This document shows, one piece after another, positions 23,301 to 35,809 of a stretch of 64,000 bases of DNA. The notes below the pieces were generated by a model. That model ran no database searches and was not told where the DNA came from. It saw only the letters and a program-made list of their open reading frames with translations. The stretch is from positions 28,463,301 through 28,527,300 of the forward strand of contig NC_087066.1 in the NCBI RefSeq assembly GCF_963678635.1. The letters are read 5' to 3'. Numbering within the stretch: position 1 is the stretch's first letter; every line of letters starts with the position of its first letter. This DNA comes from Symsagittifera roscoffensis (taxonomy: Eukaryota > Xenacoelomorpha > Acoela > Convolutidae). A program made the translations under genes and the position numbers.

Positions 23301-25351
23301 AGAACTGGGCACAGCTCGAACAATATGGCCACCTTTTTCCTGATCGGAGCAGCGGATAGCTCTGAATGCCCGGACTGTGGGTTGGAAGTGCATGAGTGTC
23401 AGAGGGGATAAGAGTTAAGGGTAACGCACGGTGAACATGAGCACAACTTTCTGGAACATACTGGGGAGCTATGCAAGCTTCTAAGACGAATGGGGCGGTC
23501 GCATATCGTCGCCGGTCTAGCGACGTCTATAAGAGAGCGAGATAGAGAGCACAGTTAATAATGTGTCTGAAAAAATGGAACATATCATTATAAATCCTTA
23601 ATTTTGAATATTTTGACTAACAATTAATTGAGGAAATCGCGCTAACCTGTACTTTGTAATGTATGTGTTGACTTTCGCTTCCATTGAAGAAATCTTCCAA
23701 GTCAAAGATTTCATAATGGATCAAAATATCTGTAACTTGAGGCGTCAAAGTTGGCAGCAAAATATGGAATAACATCAGTCCAAAATGCTTAATTAATGGC
23801 GACAGGCAATAGTAATCTTCTCTGAAATTCCTCGCCCATAGAAGCACCGCGTAGATTGCATAACACTGCGAAGCCCATTGCAAAACATTGATTCCTTTCG
23901 CGGAGTAAAATAGAACAGAATTATCTGGGTAATAAATGGTTAGAGTTGCAATTAAAGCAAACGCGAAAGGCCTGAATATTACACACTGATAAGCTCCAAT
24001 AATGGTCGTAATGTAGAACTCTCTGACTGATTTGATTGGTCGGACGAAAAACTGTAATCCGACTACTTGTCGCAGAGGGAGTCGGGTGGGCAGAAGTTGA
24101 TGACCCTGGCAGTTCTCCCAGAAGAAGTTCATGAACAGGTGAAGAACCGAGAAGAGAGAGAATGTCTTGAAAGCCTCTGCCAAAACGGAGTAGGAGATGA
24201 TCACTTCTCGTGAGGCAAACAGGAACACCCACTGAACAAAAACCACAAATTTTTTATCTCAAACTTTCAACTTAAGAATAATTCTAAAAACATACACTTA
24301 CAGATTGTGCGCACAGAACAGGAACCAGGAAGAGGACCCTAATAAAGCCAAAACAAAGATCATTTTGTACGATTATTTTCTAAAAACAAATTTCTCAAGA
24401 AATGTTAACTTAATATTTTCCCTCGATGATAACATAATTTCATGATAATATTCATGATAACATAATTTAATATTCCCATTTCTCTCTCGCTAACAATCTC
24501 AATCAGAAATTTCGATGATCTTGTGACGGCTACGTAGCCTCGTATTAACTTCGTTCAGCTTCCGTTTTACTTAAAGCCTGAATGTGAATTGTGTTGTCAA
24601 GGTAGGGACTTGAAACTTCGTTTAAGTGAAGTTATTCACTTTTTGTTAATTGACGAAAGATAACAGTTGCATTATTATTTGAATTTAGGTTACCAAGCAA
24701 AACCCATTCTGTAACCAATCTGCAAATCCATTCTGAATTCAAGTTCTTATCTTAGATTTAGTTTAGTTAGAACCACATTAGTAGATTACCATTTCACGGA
24801 TCTCACCTGACATAATGTCTTTGTATATTGGGGGATTTGAAATTAGCGATATGAAAAAGCAAGTTGACTCCGAAAACGACTAGCGACGCCATTATGACCA
24901 CACAGCCAATCAATTGCATATTACATAACCGCTTCTGAACATCGCAAATTGGGTCTCCCAGCACGTGAACCCACGAGTAAGATAGCGAACATCCAAAAAA
25001 CACGAGATAGACTATCAGAATCAAAACCGAAAACGTCCACCTTGGCGGACAGAGTCGGCAACATTTTCTGGTGTTTACAGGTATTTGAGGAGGCGGATCA
25101 TTGGGAGCTTTTCTTCTGACGTCATTTTGATCGGCTCGAATTTCACTATTCCGGTCCAATGAGGCATCATTGTGTTGTCTGATTCTGTTCTTATGAGCTT
25201 TTGATTTACTATCTGTTGCGTACTTTTCTTTGTTCAGAGTTGGATTGGCGACACTCGGTGCATTGCTTTCCCATTCTGGAAAAGATTTTCGTCTTGAAGA
25301 TCCGCGCTTCATAAATCCTGTCAAAGTTATAGAAGCAGCTTCAGTCTTCAT
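20310..25351 (-). CDS. OST-alpha/TMEM184-family multi-pass membrane protein, five exons
   Basis: Coding exons (transcript order) are 25351-24807, 24338-24302, 24231-23647, 21299-21081 and 20711-20310 (1,788 nt, 595 aa), all GT-AG with consistent phases. The protein has a hydrophilic basic N-terminal arm of about 100 residues. A membrane domain then starts at TFSVLILIVYLVFFG, with later segments CVVIMASLVVFGVNLLFHI, VLFLVPVLCAQSWVFLFA, VIFRPFAFALIATLTIYY and GLMLFHILLPTL. A Ser/Lys-rich tail follows. The pattern FHIANFKSPNIQRHYVRVLF, LVPVLCAQSW, AEAF, then VRPF-like FRPF is that of the Solute_trans_a family (SLC51A organic solute transporter alpha, TMEM184). Roles in the family range from bile-acid/steroid export to unknown, so no substrate is assigned. 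Exon 2 is only 37 nt. Intron 3 contains a dead LINE. The first in-frame ATG was chosen; a 3' splice acceptor (TATTGTTTCAG) lies about 100 bp upstream, with short upstream ORFs between. Confidence 0.82.
21480..23560 (+). pseudogene. Decayed APE-type non-LTR retrotransposon in TMEM184-like intron 3
   Basis: The plus strand shows pieces of one LINE protein in shifting frames. An endonuclease part has IYIPPAQTR, then AGSLNAHGEWDE (the G-D-x-N-A-H block with D replaced by S), then MADMGSDHLPIL (SDHxPI motif). An RT finger remnant has AKSPGPDEVSNEMVKKLH. A C-terminal region has EVTANQLRTGHSSNN and SSECPDCGLEVHECQRG, resembling the RT-distal CCHC block. The RT palm with the YxDD motif is missing, deleted between about 22.9 and 23.05 kb, and many stops and frameshifts are present. 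The island is GC-richer than its intron and lies antisense to the host gene. It is a fossil copy with no coding potential. Confidence 0.7.
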
Positions 25352-26094
25352 TACGTCATAGTAGTACCATAGCCATTCAATAATGATGGCAGTAATGATA
25401 ATAATAATCGAGAGCTTCGGTATTATGTACAATGCAATTTATACATTATATCTGAAACAATAAGGCGTAAGTTGTTTTTCGATAGTATGAAACGTTTTTA
25501 GAATTTGACACATCAGCTGTAAATCATGAACGAAATTATACAAAAATCGAATACAGGTTGTTCTTTAACTAATGATAGAGTAAAGCGTCTGCACTTTTTC
25601 TATTTAACCACTTCTAATTCGTGCGACCAAAACTAAATAATAAACATAATGCTTCCATGGTAACTTCTTTTCATTTCCTTTCCTGTCAAGCTTACGATAT
25701 TGAACTCTGCCTATAAATCGGCATCAAAAATCAATAAGGGATTAAATGATGATTTCCTTTTTCCTTCGCTATCACTTTTAGTGAACAACTAGGTCAAAAT
25801 TGTTTAAGCTTTAAGGCTGACAAACCGGATACCAATTTCATGAATCTTGAAAGAAAAAATGCTGAATTCATCATAATTTCTTAAAGCTATGTTCAGAAAA
25901 CGTTTGATCAAATAATTAGAAATTCAGCAAAAAAAGCACATTGGCAAATCGACTTACAAATTAAACTGATAACGCATAACGTTTCATTAATCATTATCTG
26001 ACAAAATTACCAGAGGACTCAGTGCATTCTCGTAAGGCCATCTCTGATTGAACATTTCACTACTTGATTTTCAATATTTTGAGATTTATTCTCA

Positions 26095-26100
26095 TTTCAA
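26095..26100 (-). terminator. Candidate poly(A) signal of UBFD1
   Basis: AATAAA on the minus strand, about 36 bp past the UBFD1 stop codon. Confidence 0.5.
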
Positions 26101-26135
26101 ATAGTTTTTGACGTAACTTGGAACAAAAAACTTGG

Positions 26136-29100
26136 TCAAAAGAGAAAACTACCCAAAATCGTGTCTTTAATCGAGTCAACATATTGCGAGGGTACCCAGT
26201 AAACCCAAATTGTACTTTTCAAAGTCGGTCCGGTTTGTATCCCCACAATTGAGTACTCCTCGTGACCTTTAATGGCCTCACTGTGGACTGATTTTATGGA
26301 ATTCATAGGTAGTTTGTGGGTTCGTTCCTTGGTTCCGATCCACAACTCGTCGCTTTCCAGTTTGAAAGTGAGCCGAATATTTCCGCCGTCTTGTTTGATC
26401 ATGCCGCTCAAAGGAGCAGTTGGAAGAGCTTCCTAAGCAAAAAAGAAATCTTAAACGAAATCATTCGAATTTATGTCTCTTCCGTTTTAGAAAAAACTTC
26501 CGGTTCTGCTGAAAAGGATATGAGCCGCTGAACAACAAGTAAACAAGAATATGAAGTAGCTATGCAATCTCATCTGATTTGAATTTTGCTTTTCTTTTAT
26601 CGAAGATATCTGTTATCAAATTCGACTGACTTACTTTTGAGCCTTTGATTCCCAGCATCAAGTTTTCAGGTTTTCCTTTGTCCAAAACTTTCTTGTGTTG
26701 TGTCTGTTCGCAAAGAGGCTCTTTCGATTTGACCTTAACGCAATAATGGTTTATTATGATGAATGAGATTATGATGTATGAGAGCGAAAATTTCAAAAAA
26801 AACATATATGTTTCAAATTTACCTGATCACCTGCAACAACGTTTTATTTGCCCTAAATGATTTATAAAGAGAAGCCCTGATAAAAAAGTGCAATGGAATA
26901 AAATAAACATAGCCAACAGAAAATTGGAAAACTGTAAAAGAACAGGGAGACCGAAAAAAAATGACTGAGAACATTTTTCAACTCGAAAAAACATATATAT
27001 CAGGTTAAAGCTCTTGAACTTCAAGAATTATTTGGCACTTTTTCCTGAAAAATGATTGGCAGATTTTTTCTAAAATATTGAACGAATTAAAGAAAACTGG
27101 ATCAACTTTTTATTCCACTGGGAGATCTAAAAAAAAATGAAATCCGCCTACGAAATTTCAAATCCATTGTTTTTTTTTGCGCTATTTCCGCGTTCGTAAT
27201 TGGAGAGCGCACATTGTGAACCTTTTACCAAATGAACATGAATTGAAAAACGCATATAACATCTAAGTGCATTCAGAAATGCATTAATATGTATCATGCA
27301 CTTCTGGGGGTATTAGAGCAACTAAACAAAACAAATCAACAAGACCTTTATAAGTAAAAATTGGGTTTTTCCTTTATTGGTTTTTCCTTTAATTTTTCAA
27401 ATTAAAGTCGCTATTTGCACGCGGTGTGATGCGAAAATTACACAAGCGTATAGAAAGTTGAGAATTAGCCATAATCGACATCATTTGTTCAAAAAAATTA
27501 AAAAGCAAAATTGTCTCAATAGAGATTCCTTCCAGGTAAAAATCCCCTAAAAAATGAAAATTCAATTAGCAATGGAGCAAACGTACAAAGAGGCAACATT
27601 GGCGACAATCTTTGAGCAGACACAAACTTATCCGAATTTACCCTCGAAACTACGCAACATAAATTAACTAAGCTGAAATGACGAAAGTTTAAACCGTTTA
27701 ATTGCAAAATCACAAATTACAGAACTTTCAATCATAGTAAAAACTGATTAAATCATTAAAAGTATATGTTTTAGAAAGTAGCGAAGGAGCGAAAACACTT
27801 TAAAATCTTATTTTACAGCAAAAATCAGTTTTTGCGGCTTAAGAAAGATTAATCTCCTTCAATAACTTTCTATGTCTGTTTGCTCGCTTTATTCGCTCGA
27901 AATTAGAATAAATAAACCTCAAACCGGATTTTCTCGACACAGCAAAAATATTGGAAGTTTTTTCATCTCGGTGACTGAAAAACCTTTAGTATGACTTATC
28001 ATTTGACCCAATGAGGAGTTTTTTGTGGAATATGATTAAGAGTATTCACTACCTTCATGACTCTTAAAAATACAATTTTTTTTTGAAAAAAAACTGATAC
28101 ACCCGAATTCTAAGTTCCTCCCTTTTTGCAGTGGTCGGAAAAATCAAAAGAAGTTGAAACCTGAAAATTTGTTGGAGTTTATGTCGGAATCCGGATCACG
28201 ATCAAAAGGCTTTGATATGATATCACACTTGATCGCCTTCGGGCTTTCTTTGAGGTTTTAAAAATCGGTAAGAAAAAACACTACGCCATAGGTGCTTTAG
28301 CGAGGAACGGTCGGATTAAAAAAGATATCCATATCATTGACCATTTATAAAAGTACGCCACATTGAATTTGGGCAAAACTGATTTGGTTTTTTTAAAAGA
28401 ATTTTAGCAGCATTTCAACACTGGATTTCAACACAGAAGTACAAATAGATGTATACAGGAAAAAAATGTCTGGAGCCCGATTGAAGGGCAATGGCTATCG
28501 TAAGTATACTGATATTTTTCAGACTTCAAAAGAAATATGAAAACTAACTTCGGTAGGATCGTCCAGTAGTTCACTCTTAGTGGGTACTTTGTTAACTTGT
28601 ACCACATCCGACGGTTTGGACCCAATTAATAAAACTTTGCATCCGTTAATAAGAGAGGATTCTGATATCTTCATGGAGTCAGTCAACTTGCCCTTGTACA
28701 TCAGCTTCTGTAGTGACTCAGGCACACCTGTTGATTTCTAGAAACACACTCGTACAATGAGATCTTAGTTAAATGCGCTGACCCTGGCGAGGGAACAACA
28801 TCACAACAAAAACATATTTCCTTTATGACAACCAAGCGCAGAGGGTTGCAGCGCAAGTATCACCGAACGCAAACTGCCATAATTGCGCTTAATTTATCCA
28901 TTTTTTAACTTCCAGCTTACTGATAATGCTTACATTTAAGTGTCACGAAATGCGTAAAAATAGACGAAAAAAACTAACAAAAGATTCCGTTCAATACCAT
29001 AGCAGAAAATTTAAAATTTGGATTAAATAACCAGACTATTCAGGCAAATTTTTCTTGGCACTAGGACATTTTCAAAAAAAAACTAATGCAGCTGATATCG

Positions 29101-32100
29101 TGCGAAAGATAAGCCCCGAAAAATATTGTAGTAAGTGAAAAGCATATTCTGATAGTATATATTATGGAAAGCATGTTTTGAGCCTAAATTTCACTATTAA
29201 GTAGTGTCAACGCCAGTCTGAGGTTTTCAAATACTATTGGTATTGTTCTGACGATTGAAAATGGGCAGGAAGTTCGGATGTGCTTTAGTTTTTTCCCCAC
29301 GCAAAATCAGGTACCACAAATAATCATCGAACTGGGTTGAGTGATATATCATATGAAAGCCCTTACAATAGTGATTCGAACCACGTTAAAAATTTCCCTG
29401 TATCGAGAAAAAACGGTTTCAAAATTTTAATTTTTTGTCTTATTTCGAGCGAATAACGCGAGCGAGAATTCTCAACTTAACTTGGTATAATGCTGTTAGA
29501 CAATTGCACTAGGCTTGCAAATTAGGGCTGAAAATTTAAACCTCAAATCCTTGTAAATTTCAAGAAAATTTTACAAATAACGAAAAAATTTTAATAACTA
29601 TTAAAAAAAATTATCTTGAAGTTTTTTCATTGACATGCTTAATGGGTAGACTCTAAGTGGGCAATCTCTATGCCCTTTGTCTATCCACTTCAAAGTCTGG
29701 TGCTCTTAATGTTGGCATAATTTTTTCCATTTCTAGTAAATGTATATTTGTTATATGTTGCTGTTTGTTTTAACTTATGGAGAAATAAACTCTTCTTCTT
29801 CTTAATTTTTATTATTCTTAATATATAAATATTAACTCAATTGCTTAAAAACGTTACATAGCTGAAATTAAAACGTGAAAATTTAGTTTTACTTGAGTAA
29901 CGTTAGTTACTTCGTGTATATTAGCCCCTTTTTGGAATCAAAATACTCAAAAAACTGCAAAAATTTTTCTTTGTTTTTCTAGTTATTTTTCTACAGAAAC
30001 TAATTTTCAATTGCCTTTTTACTATGACTGTCGAATATACCTAATCACCAATTTTTTTGTTCAGCTCCTTTTCATCCCATAATGACGAAAAACGACGACA
30101 ACAATTTGAAAAAACTTTTGTTGTACTTTTTAAGACTATGGTCGGAACATTCTGTGCTACTTGCCAAGTTACCGGCTATCCTTGTTTCAATTTATGTTCA
30201 TCCTTGATCATCAAATGATTATTTGTTTCTCCATTCACTAGGTAAGGATCGAAGGCCTCATATGGTTTCGAAAAAAAAATGTTTCAATTTGAAATAAATT
30301 TGACAAATTGAGAATTAACTAATTAGTTTTTGATTAACTAGTGTTAATGTCCCATAAGTTTTTACACGACACAAGGATTGCTTTTTATGATTATCTTAAC
30401 TTCCGATCAATTATCAAATTCCTGCGATTAATTGAAGGTCGTCTCAAGTTAAAGGCGGAGTCGACTTAGCGTTGGCAGACAAAAAAGAAACACAACAAAT
30501 CAAAAATATGACTTAACGAAAATCATAGGTTTATTTGTTTTAAAAAAATTGGCCGTGGCAGAAGAGATTCACATAACCTATCATTTCGAAAGAACCCAAA
30601 CACTCAGATTTGGGAGAGTAGTTCTCGAAAATCAAATAGGTTCAAAAAACGGTAAAAAAAAGATTTGGGAGAAAGTCTCCCAAAAAAAAAGATTGTCGAG
30701 AAAGTCAAATCGTTTCAAAAAATGAAAAAAAAACGAAAACTTTCGAAAGCTATACCATTTAGTGCGAATAAAATTGGGAGTAGTCAAATATGCAGGGAAC
30801 TTCTGAGGGTAGTTTTGGAGAAAAGTCAAATAGTATCAAAAAACGGTAGAAAAAATTATAAAAACTGACATTTCCGAATGCCATAACTTTTTGTGTCAGA
30901 AAATAGAGCGTAGTCGCGTATGCCGGGGAGCTTCTCACGATTGGTTTTTTGAATTACACCTAAAATCTCAGATTTCAGAGTTTAGTTTTCGAGAAAAATT
31001 GAAAAAATCAAAAAACTGTTTTAAAAAATTCGAAATCTTGACTTTCCGAGGGCGATAAATTATTTATGCCTAACTTAAACCGTTAACTTAACCCATTTAA
31101 ACTTAATTTTAGTTTTACTCGTGTAAAGTTAGTTTCTAGAGTTTTTTTTAACGCCATTCTGCGAATCAAAAAATTGTTTGTCCTTTTTTCTTATCAAACT
31201 GTTGCCCAATTTGCCTATTTTCCTATGACCGTCGAATATGCCTAAGTTCTAATTTTTTGCTCAGATCCTTTTATCACACCACCAAGAAAAAACGACACTA
31301 ACTTTTGATTTAAAAAAAAAACAGTTTTATTTTGTGTCTTTTTAAGACTATGGTCGGAACATTCTGTGCTATTTCACAGTAACCGGCTATCCTTGTTATG
31401 ATTTGAATCTTGACCATATGCCTCAAATATAAGCTAGACATGCACAGGAGCGAACTGCCTGGGGTCAAGGGTGGGGGTTTACTGGTGGTGGGGACGACCT
31501 CTCCCACTCAACATTCCTTTGAAACTATTTGACACCAACAGCCATTTCTGACTGATAAACTCAAAGTTTCGTAAAAAGTAGGTACTGACTTGGTATCTTT
31601 TCCACCAAAAACTCCATATTTCAAATATTCTAGTTTCATACTTGTTGAACGTATTATTAAAGCGAAAATACAGATGTTAAGATGTAAAAGGCTTCATAAA
31701 AAGAAACTAATCGATAACAGGATAAATGGTCAAAGAAACTACATCTACAAAAACTTGCATGCAACTATTTTTTTTTCGGAATAAAAATATCAAGAAGGAG
31801 ATTTATTGATCTTAAACAATCATTAAAATTAACCATGCGGTAAATAAGCCAATAACAATTAGGAAGACGACAGTTATTTTTGGCGCGATAAATTACAAAA
31901 CCGATTTAACATATGCCGAAACCTTTCAAGCCGAATAACTCTTTAAATGAATAAAAAATAAAAGACCACGCTCGCTAGCTCACATGTTTAAAAAAAGTTG
32001 AACAAAAACGGAATTAGTTAATGAACAACTAAGATTTAAAAACAAATTCTGCACACGGGTCTTTAAATTGCAAGCGTGTTTAAAATACCCATGTTGCACT

Positions 32101-34859
32101 AAATTTCCGACAAAGGCCTTCAGGAGATGAGTGAAGTGAAAGATCAAATCAATTAACAACAGTAAAATAAAATAAACAACAATAAAATAATTTTTCAATT
32201 GATATTAAAATGTGAGGGAAAATAGCTCCAAATTTGAGCTCATTTTTTGGCCAAAACCTCCCAAAATAGGCCTTCGCGCCGTCAAAATTTCATGCACACA
32301 CCACTGGCGGGCGCCGGACATCAAGCCGACGGGACTTCAAGCCGAATCGTAAAATTAGGGACTTCAAGCCGAATATTTTCTTCTAAACTTGTGAAATATT
32401 ATTAATTTGCCGTTTTCATAAAATTCAATCTTCCAAATGATGTTTAGGAAAGGTGAAAAATGAAACACGGTTGAAGGCGTTTTTCATGTTTATAATTTAT
32501 GCATTTCAAAAACTTTCCGAGGGCGATAAATTATTTATGCTTAACTTAAACCGTTAACTTAACGCATTTAAACTTAATTTTAGTTTTACTCGTGTAAAGT
32601 TAGTTTCTAGAGTTTTTTTAAACGCCATTCTGCGAATCAAAAAATTGTTTTCCTTTTTTCTTCACAAACTGTTGCCCAATTTGCCTATTTTCCTATGACC
32701 GTCGAATATGCCTAAGTTCTAATTTTTTGCTCAGATCCTTTTATCACACCACCAAGAAAAAACGACACTAACTTTTGATTTAAAAAAAAAAACAGTTTTA
32801 TTTTGTGTCTTTTTAAGACTATGGTCGGAACATTCTGTGCTATTTCACAGTAACCGGCTATCCTTGTTATGATTTGAATCTTGACCATATGCCTCAAATA
32901 TAAGCTAGACATGCACAGGAGCGAACTGCCTGGGGTCAAGGGTGGGGGTTTACTGGTGGTGGGGACGACCTCTCCCACTCAACATTCCTTTGAAACTATT
33001 TGACACCAACAGCCATTTCTGACTGATAAACTCAAAGTTTCGTAAAAAGTAGGTACTGACTTGGTATCTTTTCCACCAAAAACTCCATTTTTCAAATATT
33101 CTAGTTTCATACTTGTTGAACGTATTATTAAAGCGAAAATACAGATGTTAAGATGTAAAAGGCTTCATAAAAAGAAACTAATCGATAACAGGATAAATGG
33201 TCAAAGAAACTACATCTACAAAAAACTTGCATGCAACTAATTTTTTTTCGGAATAAAAAAATCAAGAAGGAGATTTATTGATCTTAAACAATCATTAAAA
33301 TTAACCATGCGGTAAATAAGCCAATAACAATTAGGAAGACGACAGTTATTTTTGGCGCGATAAACTACAAAACCGATTTAACATATGCCGAAACCTTTCA
33401 AGCCGAATAACTCTTTAAATGAATAAAAAATAAAAGACCACGCTCGCTAGCTCACATGTTTAAAAAAAGTTTAACAAAAACGGAATTAGTTAATGAACAA
33501 CTAAGATTTAAAAACAAATTCTGCACACGGGTCTTTAAATTGCAAGCGTGTTTAAAATACCCATGTTGCACTAAATTTCCGACAAAGGCCTTCAGGAGAT
33601 GAGTGAAGTGAAAGATCAAATCAATTAACAACAGTAAAATAAAATAAACAACAATAAAATAATTTTTCAATTGATATTAAAATGTGAGGGAAAATAGCTC
33701 CAAATTTGAGCTCATTTTTCGGCCAAAACCTCCCAAAATAGGCCTTCGCGCCGTCAAAATTTCATGCACACACCACTGGCGGGTGCCGGACATCAAGCCG
33801 ACGGGACTTCAAGCCGAATCGTAAAATTAGGGACTTCAAGCCGAATATTTTCTTCTAAACTTGTGAAATATTATTAATTTGCCGTTTTAATAAAATTCAA
33901 TCTTCCAAATGATGTTTAGGAAAGGTGAAAAATGAAACACGGTTGAAGGCGTTTTTCATGTTTATAATTTATGCATTTCAAAAACCGGCTGATGTTATTA
34001 ACGGATGCCAATCCCAAGTGGTGCATTGTCATGAATAACGCAGTTAAGTCCCTTCGGCTTGAAGTCCCGTCGGCCTGTTGTCCTAGACCCACCACTGGCT
34101 AGACCGGTGACCGACCTTTACCAGACCGACCATTTACCAGACCGACCATTTACCAGAAAAATTATAACATGGACCTTTTACCAGACTCCATAAACAAATT
34201 TGATTGACAGGTGTAATGGCGTCGTTTAGTCTGGTTAAAGGCAATGACAGTTTCTCGGCGAAACTTTGCTTGTTCTAACCGCTTCCTTTCTGAATCTTCC
34301 ACTAATTTGAACGTATCTTGAATGAATTATTGCATTGTGGTCTGGTAAAAGGCAGGTCTGGTAAAAAGGTCAGTCTCGTATAAATTACCTTGCCCCGGCT
34401 AGACCATATAGCTGGAGTATCTGAACTCGCAGCCGAAGAACAATTTCTTACCTGTAACTCTTTTTTGAGATCTAGCACCGTTTTAGATTTCGCTATTTTT
34501 GTATCATAAATAGTTTTGTTATAGGCCACTTTAACTGTGATAAAATCTTCTGGTTTTTCTTCATTCGTGGTTTCCGGAACATCAGCTGAGGCACTTTCTC
34601 CTTTCTTTTCTTCTACGTTTTCCGGTGCCTCTTCAATACCTGGAACAATTTGTTCAGCTTTTTCTGTACTTGGTTCAGCTGGGTCGTCTTCGGTAGTTCG
34701 CGCTTTCTTTTCGTTCGGCTCTATCTCCCCAGGTGTCAGTGAGCCAGAGGCGGAGTTATTGTCCACTGCTGAGTCCCCATTCATCGCACCATGACTTTCT
34801 TCTTGGTCGCCAAGTGATGTTTTAGCACCGCTCTCATTTGGCGGAGAGTTCTCACTCAT
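26136..34859 (-). CDS. UBFD1: Ubiquitin domain-containing protein UBFD1, four coding exons
   Basis: Coding exons (transcript order) are 34859-34452, 28737-28549, 26733-26635 and 26432-26136, all phase 0 (993 nt, 330 aa). An acidic, low-complexity N-terminal arm of about 100 residues is followed by a ubiquitin-like domain (FITVKVAYNKTIYDTKI, TVLDLKKELQ, VPESLQKLMYKGKL, GCKVLLIGS). Next come the basic UBFD1 linker (KEPLCEQTQHKKVLDKGKPE) and the C-terminal PH-like domain (LPTAPLSGM, RLTFKLESDELWIGTKERT, WVYWVPSQYVDSIKDTILG). Linker and C-terminal domain are diagnostic of UBFD1, a poorly characterised protein linked to ubiquitin signalling and NF-kB regulation. The start ATG lies 9 bp after a splice acceptor (CACTTTTCAG). 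Intron 1 is 5.7 kb and full of repeats. The exon 2 donor is read as GAA|GTTAGT, a weaker but acceptable site. The exact base of that boundary is uncertain by one or two positions. Confidence 0.93.
26905..27330. repeat. Dispersed repeat family, copy 5 (UBFD1 intron 2)
   Basis: Has ATAGCCAACAGAAAATTGG, AAAGAAAACTGGATCA, TTTTTATTCCACTGGGAGAT and later TGCATTAATATGTAT, in the same order as copies 1 and 2. Confidence 0.55.
27500..27720. repeat. Dispersed repeat shared with the 35.05-35.4-kb region
   Basis: Has AAAATTCAATTAGCAATGGA, GCAAACGTACAAAGAG, GGCGACAATCTTTGAGCAGA and CACAAACTT, matching with substitutions a stretch upstream of UBFD1 (AAATTAGCAACGGAAC, CTTGCGAAGAGAAAATAAAG, CGGCAATCTTGAGCCGACAC). 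Possibly another non-autonomous element. Confidence 0.45.
29640..29810 (+). mobile_element. Probable 3' tail of a retroposon in UBFD1 intron 1
   Basis: Ends with TGTTGCTGTTTGTTTTAAC, TTATGGAGAAATAAACTC and a (TTC)n run. A polyadenylation-like AATAAA next to a short simple-repeat tail is typical of SINE/LINE 3' ends. No coding part is present, so the family is unknown. Confidence 0.4.
29860..30260. repeat. Older, diverged copy of the 31-34-kb duplicated sequence
   Basis: Shares TTTTACT...GTAACGTTAGTTAC, GACTGTCGAATATACCTAA, CTCCTTTTCATCCC, TTTTAAGACTATGGTCGGAA and CATTCTGTGCTA with the later tandem pair, but with many substitutions. It shows that the sequence is a mobile or duplicated repeat older than the recent tandem event. 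Confidence 0.55.
31044..33985. repeat. Tandem duplication, 1.47-kb unit, two copies
   Basis: About 31044-32514 and 32515-33985 are nearly identical over their full length, offset about 1,471-1,472 bp, with a handful of substitutions and single-base indels (for example in poly(A) runs). Copy 2 starts at CTTTCCGAGGGCGATAAATT, as copy 1 does. The right end of copy 2 continues into sequence (CCGGCTGATGTTATTAACGG) absent between the copies. It lies wholly in UBFD1 intron 1. The open frames repeated inside it have no family resemblance. Confidence 0.85.
33772..34100. mobile_element. About 330-bp non-autonomous DNA transposon with about 46-bp TIRs
   Basis: The left end has CCACTGGCGGGTGCCGGACA, then TCAAGCCGACGGGACTTCAA, then GCCGAA. 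Reverse-complemented, the right end reads CCAGTGGTGGGTCTAGGACA, then ACAGGCCGACGGGACTTCAA, then GCCGAA. The CAGTGG-type terminus resembles hAT ends (inference), but no clean target duplication was found. A left half of the same element is present at about 32300-32510 in the first tandem copy, cut off at the duplication junction. Confidence 0.65.
34103..34411. mobile_element. Foldback element with TTTACCAGACCGACC arrays in UBFD1 intron 1
   Basis: The left arm has three tandem copies of a TTTACCAGACCGACCA-like unit (about 34117-34160). The right arm (about 34337-34375) has the inverted form GGTCTGGTAAAAGG twice. Outer ends carry GGCTAGACC on both sides in the orientation expected of a palindrome. 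The element ends only about 40 bp from the exon 1 splice donor. Confidence 0.6.
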
Positions 34860-34867
34860 CAACAAAG

Positions 34868-35400
34868 TCTGAAAAGTGAACACTACAATAGTGGATAGTC
34901 CGAGCAAATTGAACACAGAGGCGAAGCGGGGCTTTGCGCCACTTGCGATTAAACACAAACAAAAAAAACATGAGTCGAAAAAACGGAAAACTAGTTCTAC
35001 CAAATTAAATTTTCGTATGTCTCGATAGAAGCTCATTCTAGGCTAACTGCCAGAAATTTGAAAATCAAATTAGCAACGGAACAAAACTTGCGAAGAGAAA
35101 ATAAAGACGGCAATCTTGAGCCGACACAAGTTGAGCACAAAAAATATGATTTCATAAAACATCTTTACAGTTTTAGGTCCCACCTGAGACTAGAATGAAC
35201 AACACTTGCACTTAACTACAAATGAACTTGCCACCAGCACAAGAAAAGAAAAACCAGTCATGTGGCAACTAGGCTGTTCTAGTTGTTTACCCGATTTAAT
35301 TGCTCTCCCAAGTGTAACAATTCCTGATTTTGTCGAACAGGAACTTTTGCCCTCAAAACAATGCAATTTAAGCTCATTATGCCAAAAAATATAAACTGAA
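34868..35400 (-). other. Upstream region of UBFD1
   Basis: Includes the candidate splice acceptor before the UBFD1 ATG and a copy of the repeat also seen at 27.5-27.7 kb. No promoter motif can be named with confidence. Confidence 0.35.
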
Positions 35401-35407
35401 ACAGTTT

Positions 35408-35445
35408 AATCGAAAAAAAAAAATATATATATATATATATATAAA
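35408..35445. repeat. (A)n(AT)n microsatellite
   Basis: A poly(A) run passes into about ten AT dinucleotides. Confidence 0.9.
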
Positions 35446-35809
35446 ATTATTTAAATCAGACTTGGTAAAATGAAGTGTAAAAAATTCAAAATCTAAATTG
35501 AATGCACGCTTACCAAAAACAGTTGAAAAACGCTACCAACTTAAACAAATTTCATTTAAAACACCGAAATTGAACCGACGGAAACTAGGCCGAAAACAAC
35601 GAATTCGAAAAAAAAATCATTTCAAGAAAATCATTTGAACAAACACCGGAAACGGACTACACCTAATTTTTCATTACCTAAATAAGGTAGTTTTAAATAA
35701 GGTAGTATCAACTAAAAGTAGTTTTATTTGAATTTTAAGAAAATGAGCATGTCTGAAGTTAAATACTCCTTTACATTTGACTATTCTGTGCGTAAAATTA
35801 TTTACGGGA

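Noticed and set aside
31310-32978. Repeated 65-88-codon frame starting MGEVVPTTSKPPPLTPG
   Set aside because: Present twice only because of the tandem duplication; the diverged older copy near 30.1 kb does not keep the frame.
34302-34451. UBFD1 exon 1 frame running on to 34302
   Set aside because: The extension lies past a canonical CAG|GTAAGA donor and reads into a foldback element; exon 2 restores the ubiquitin-like domain.
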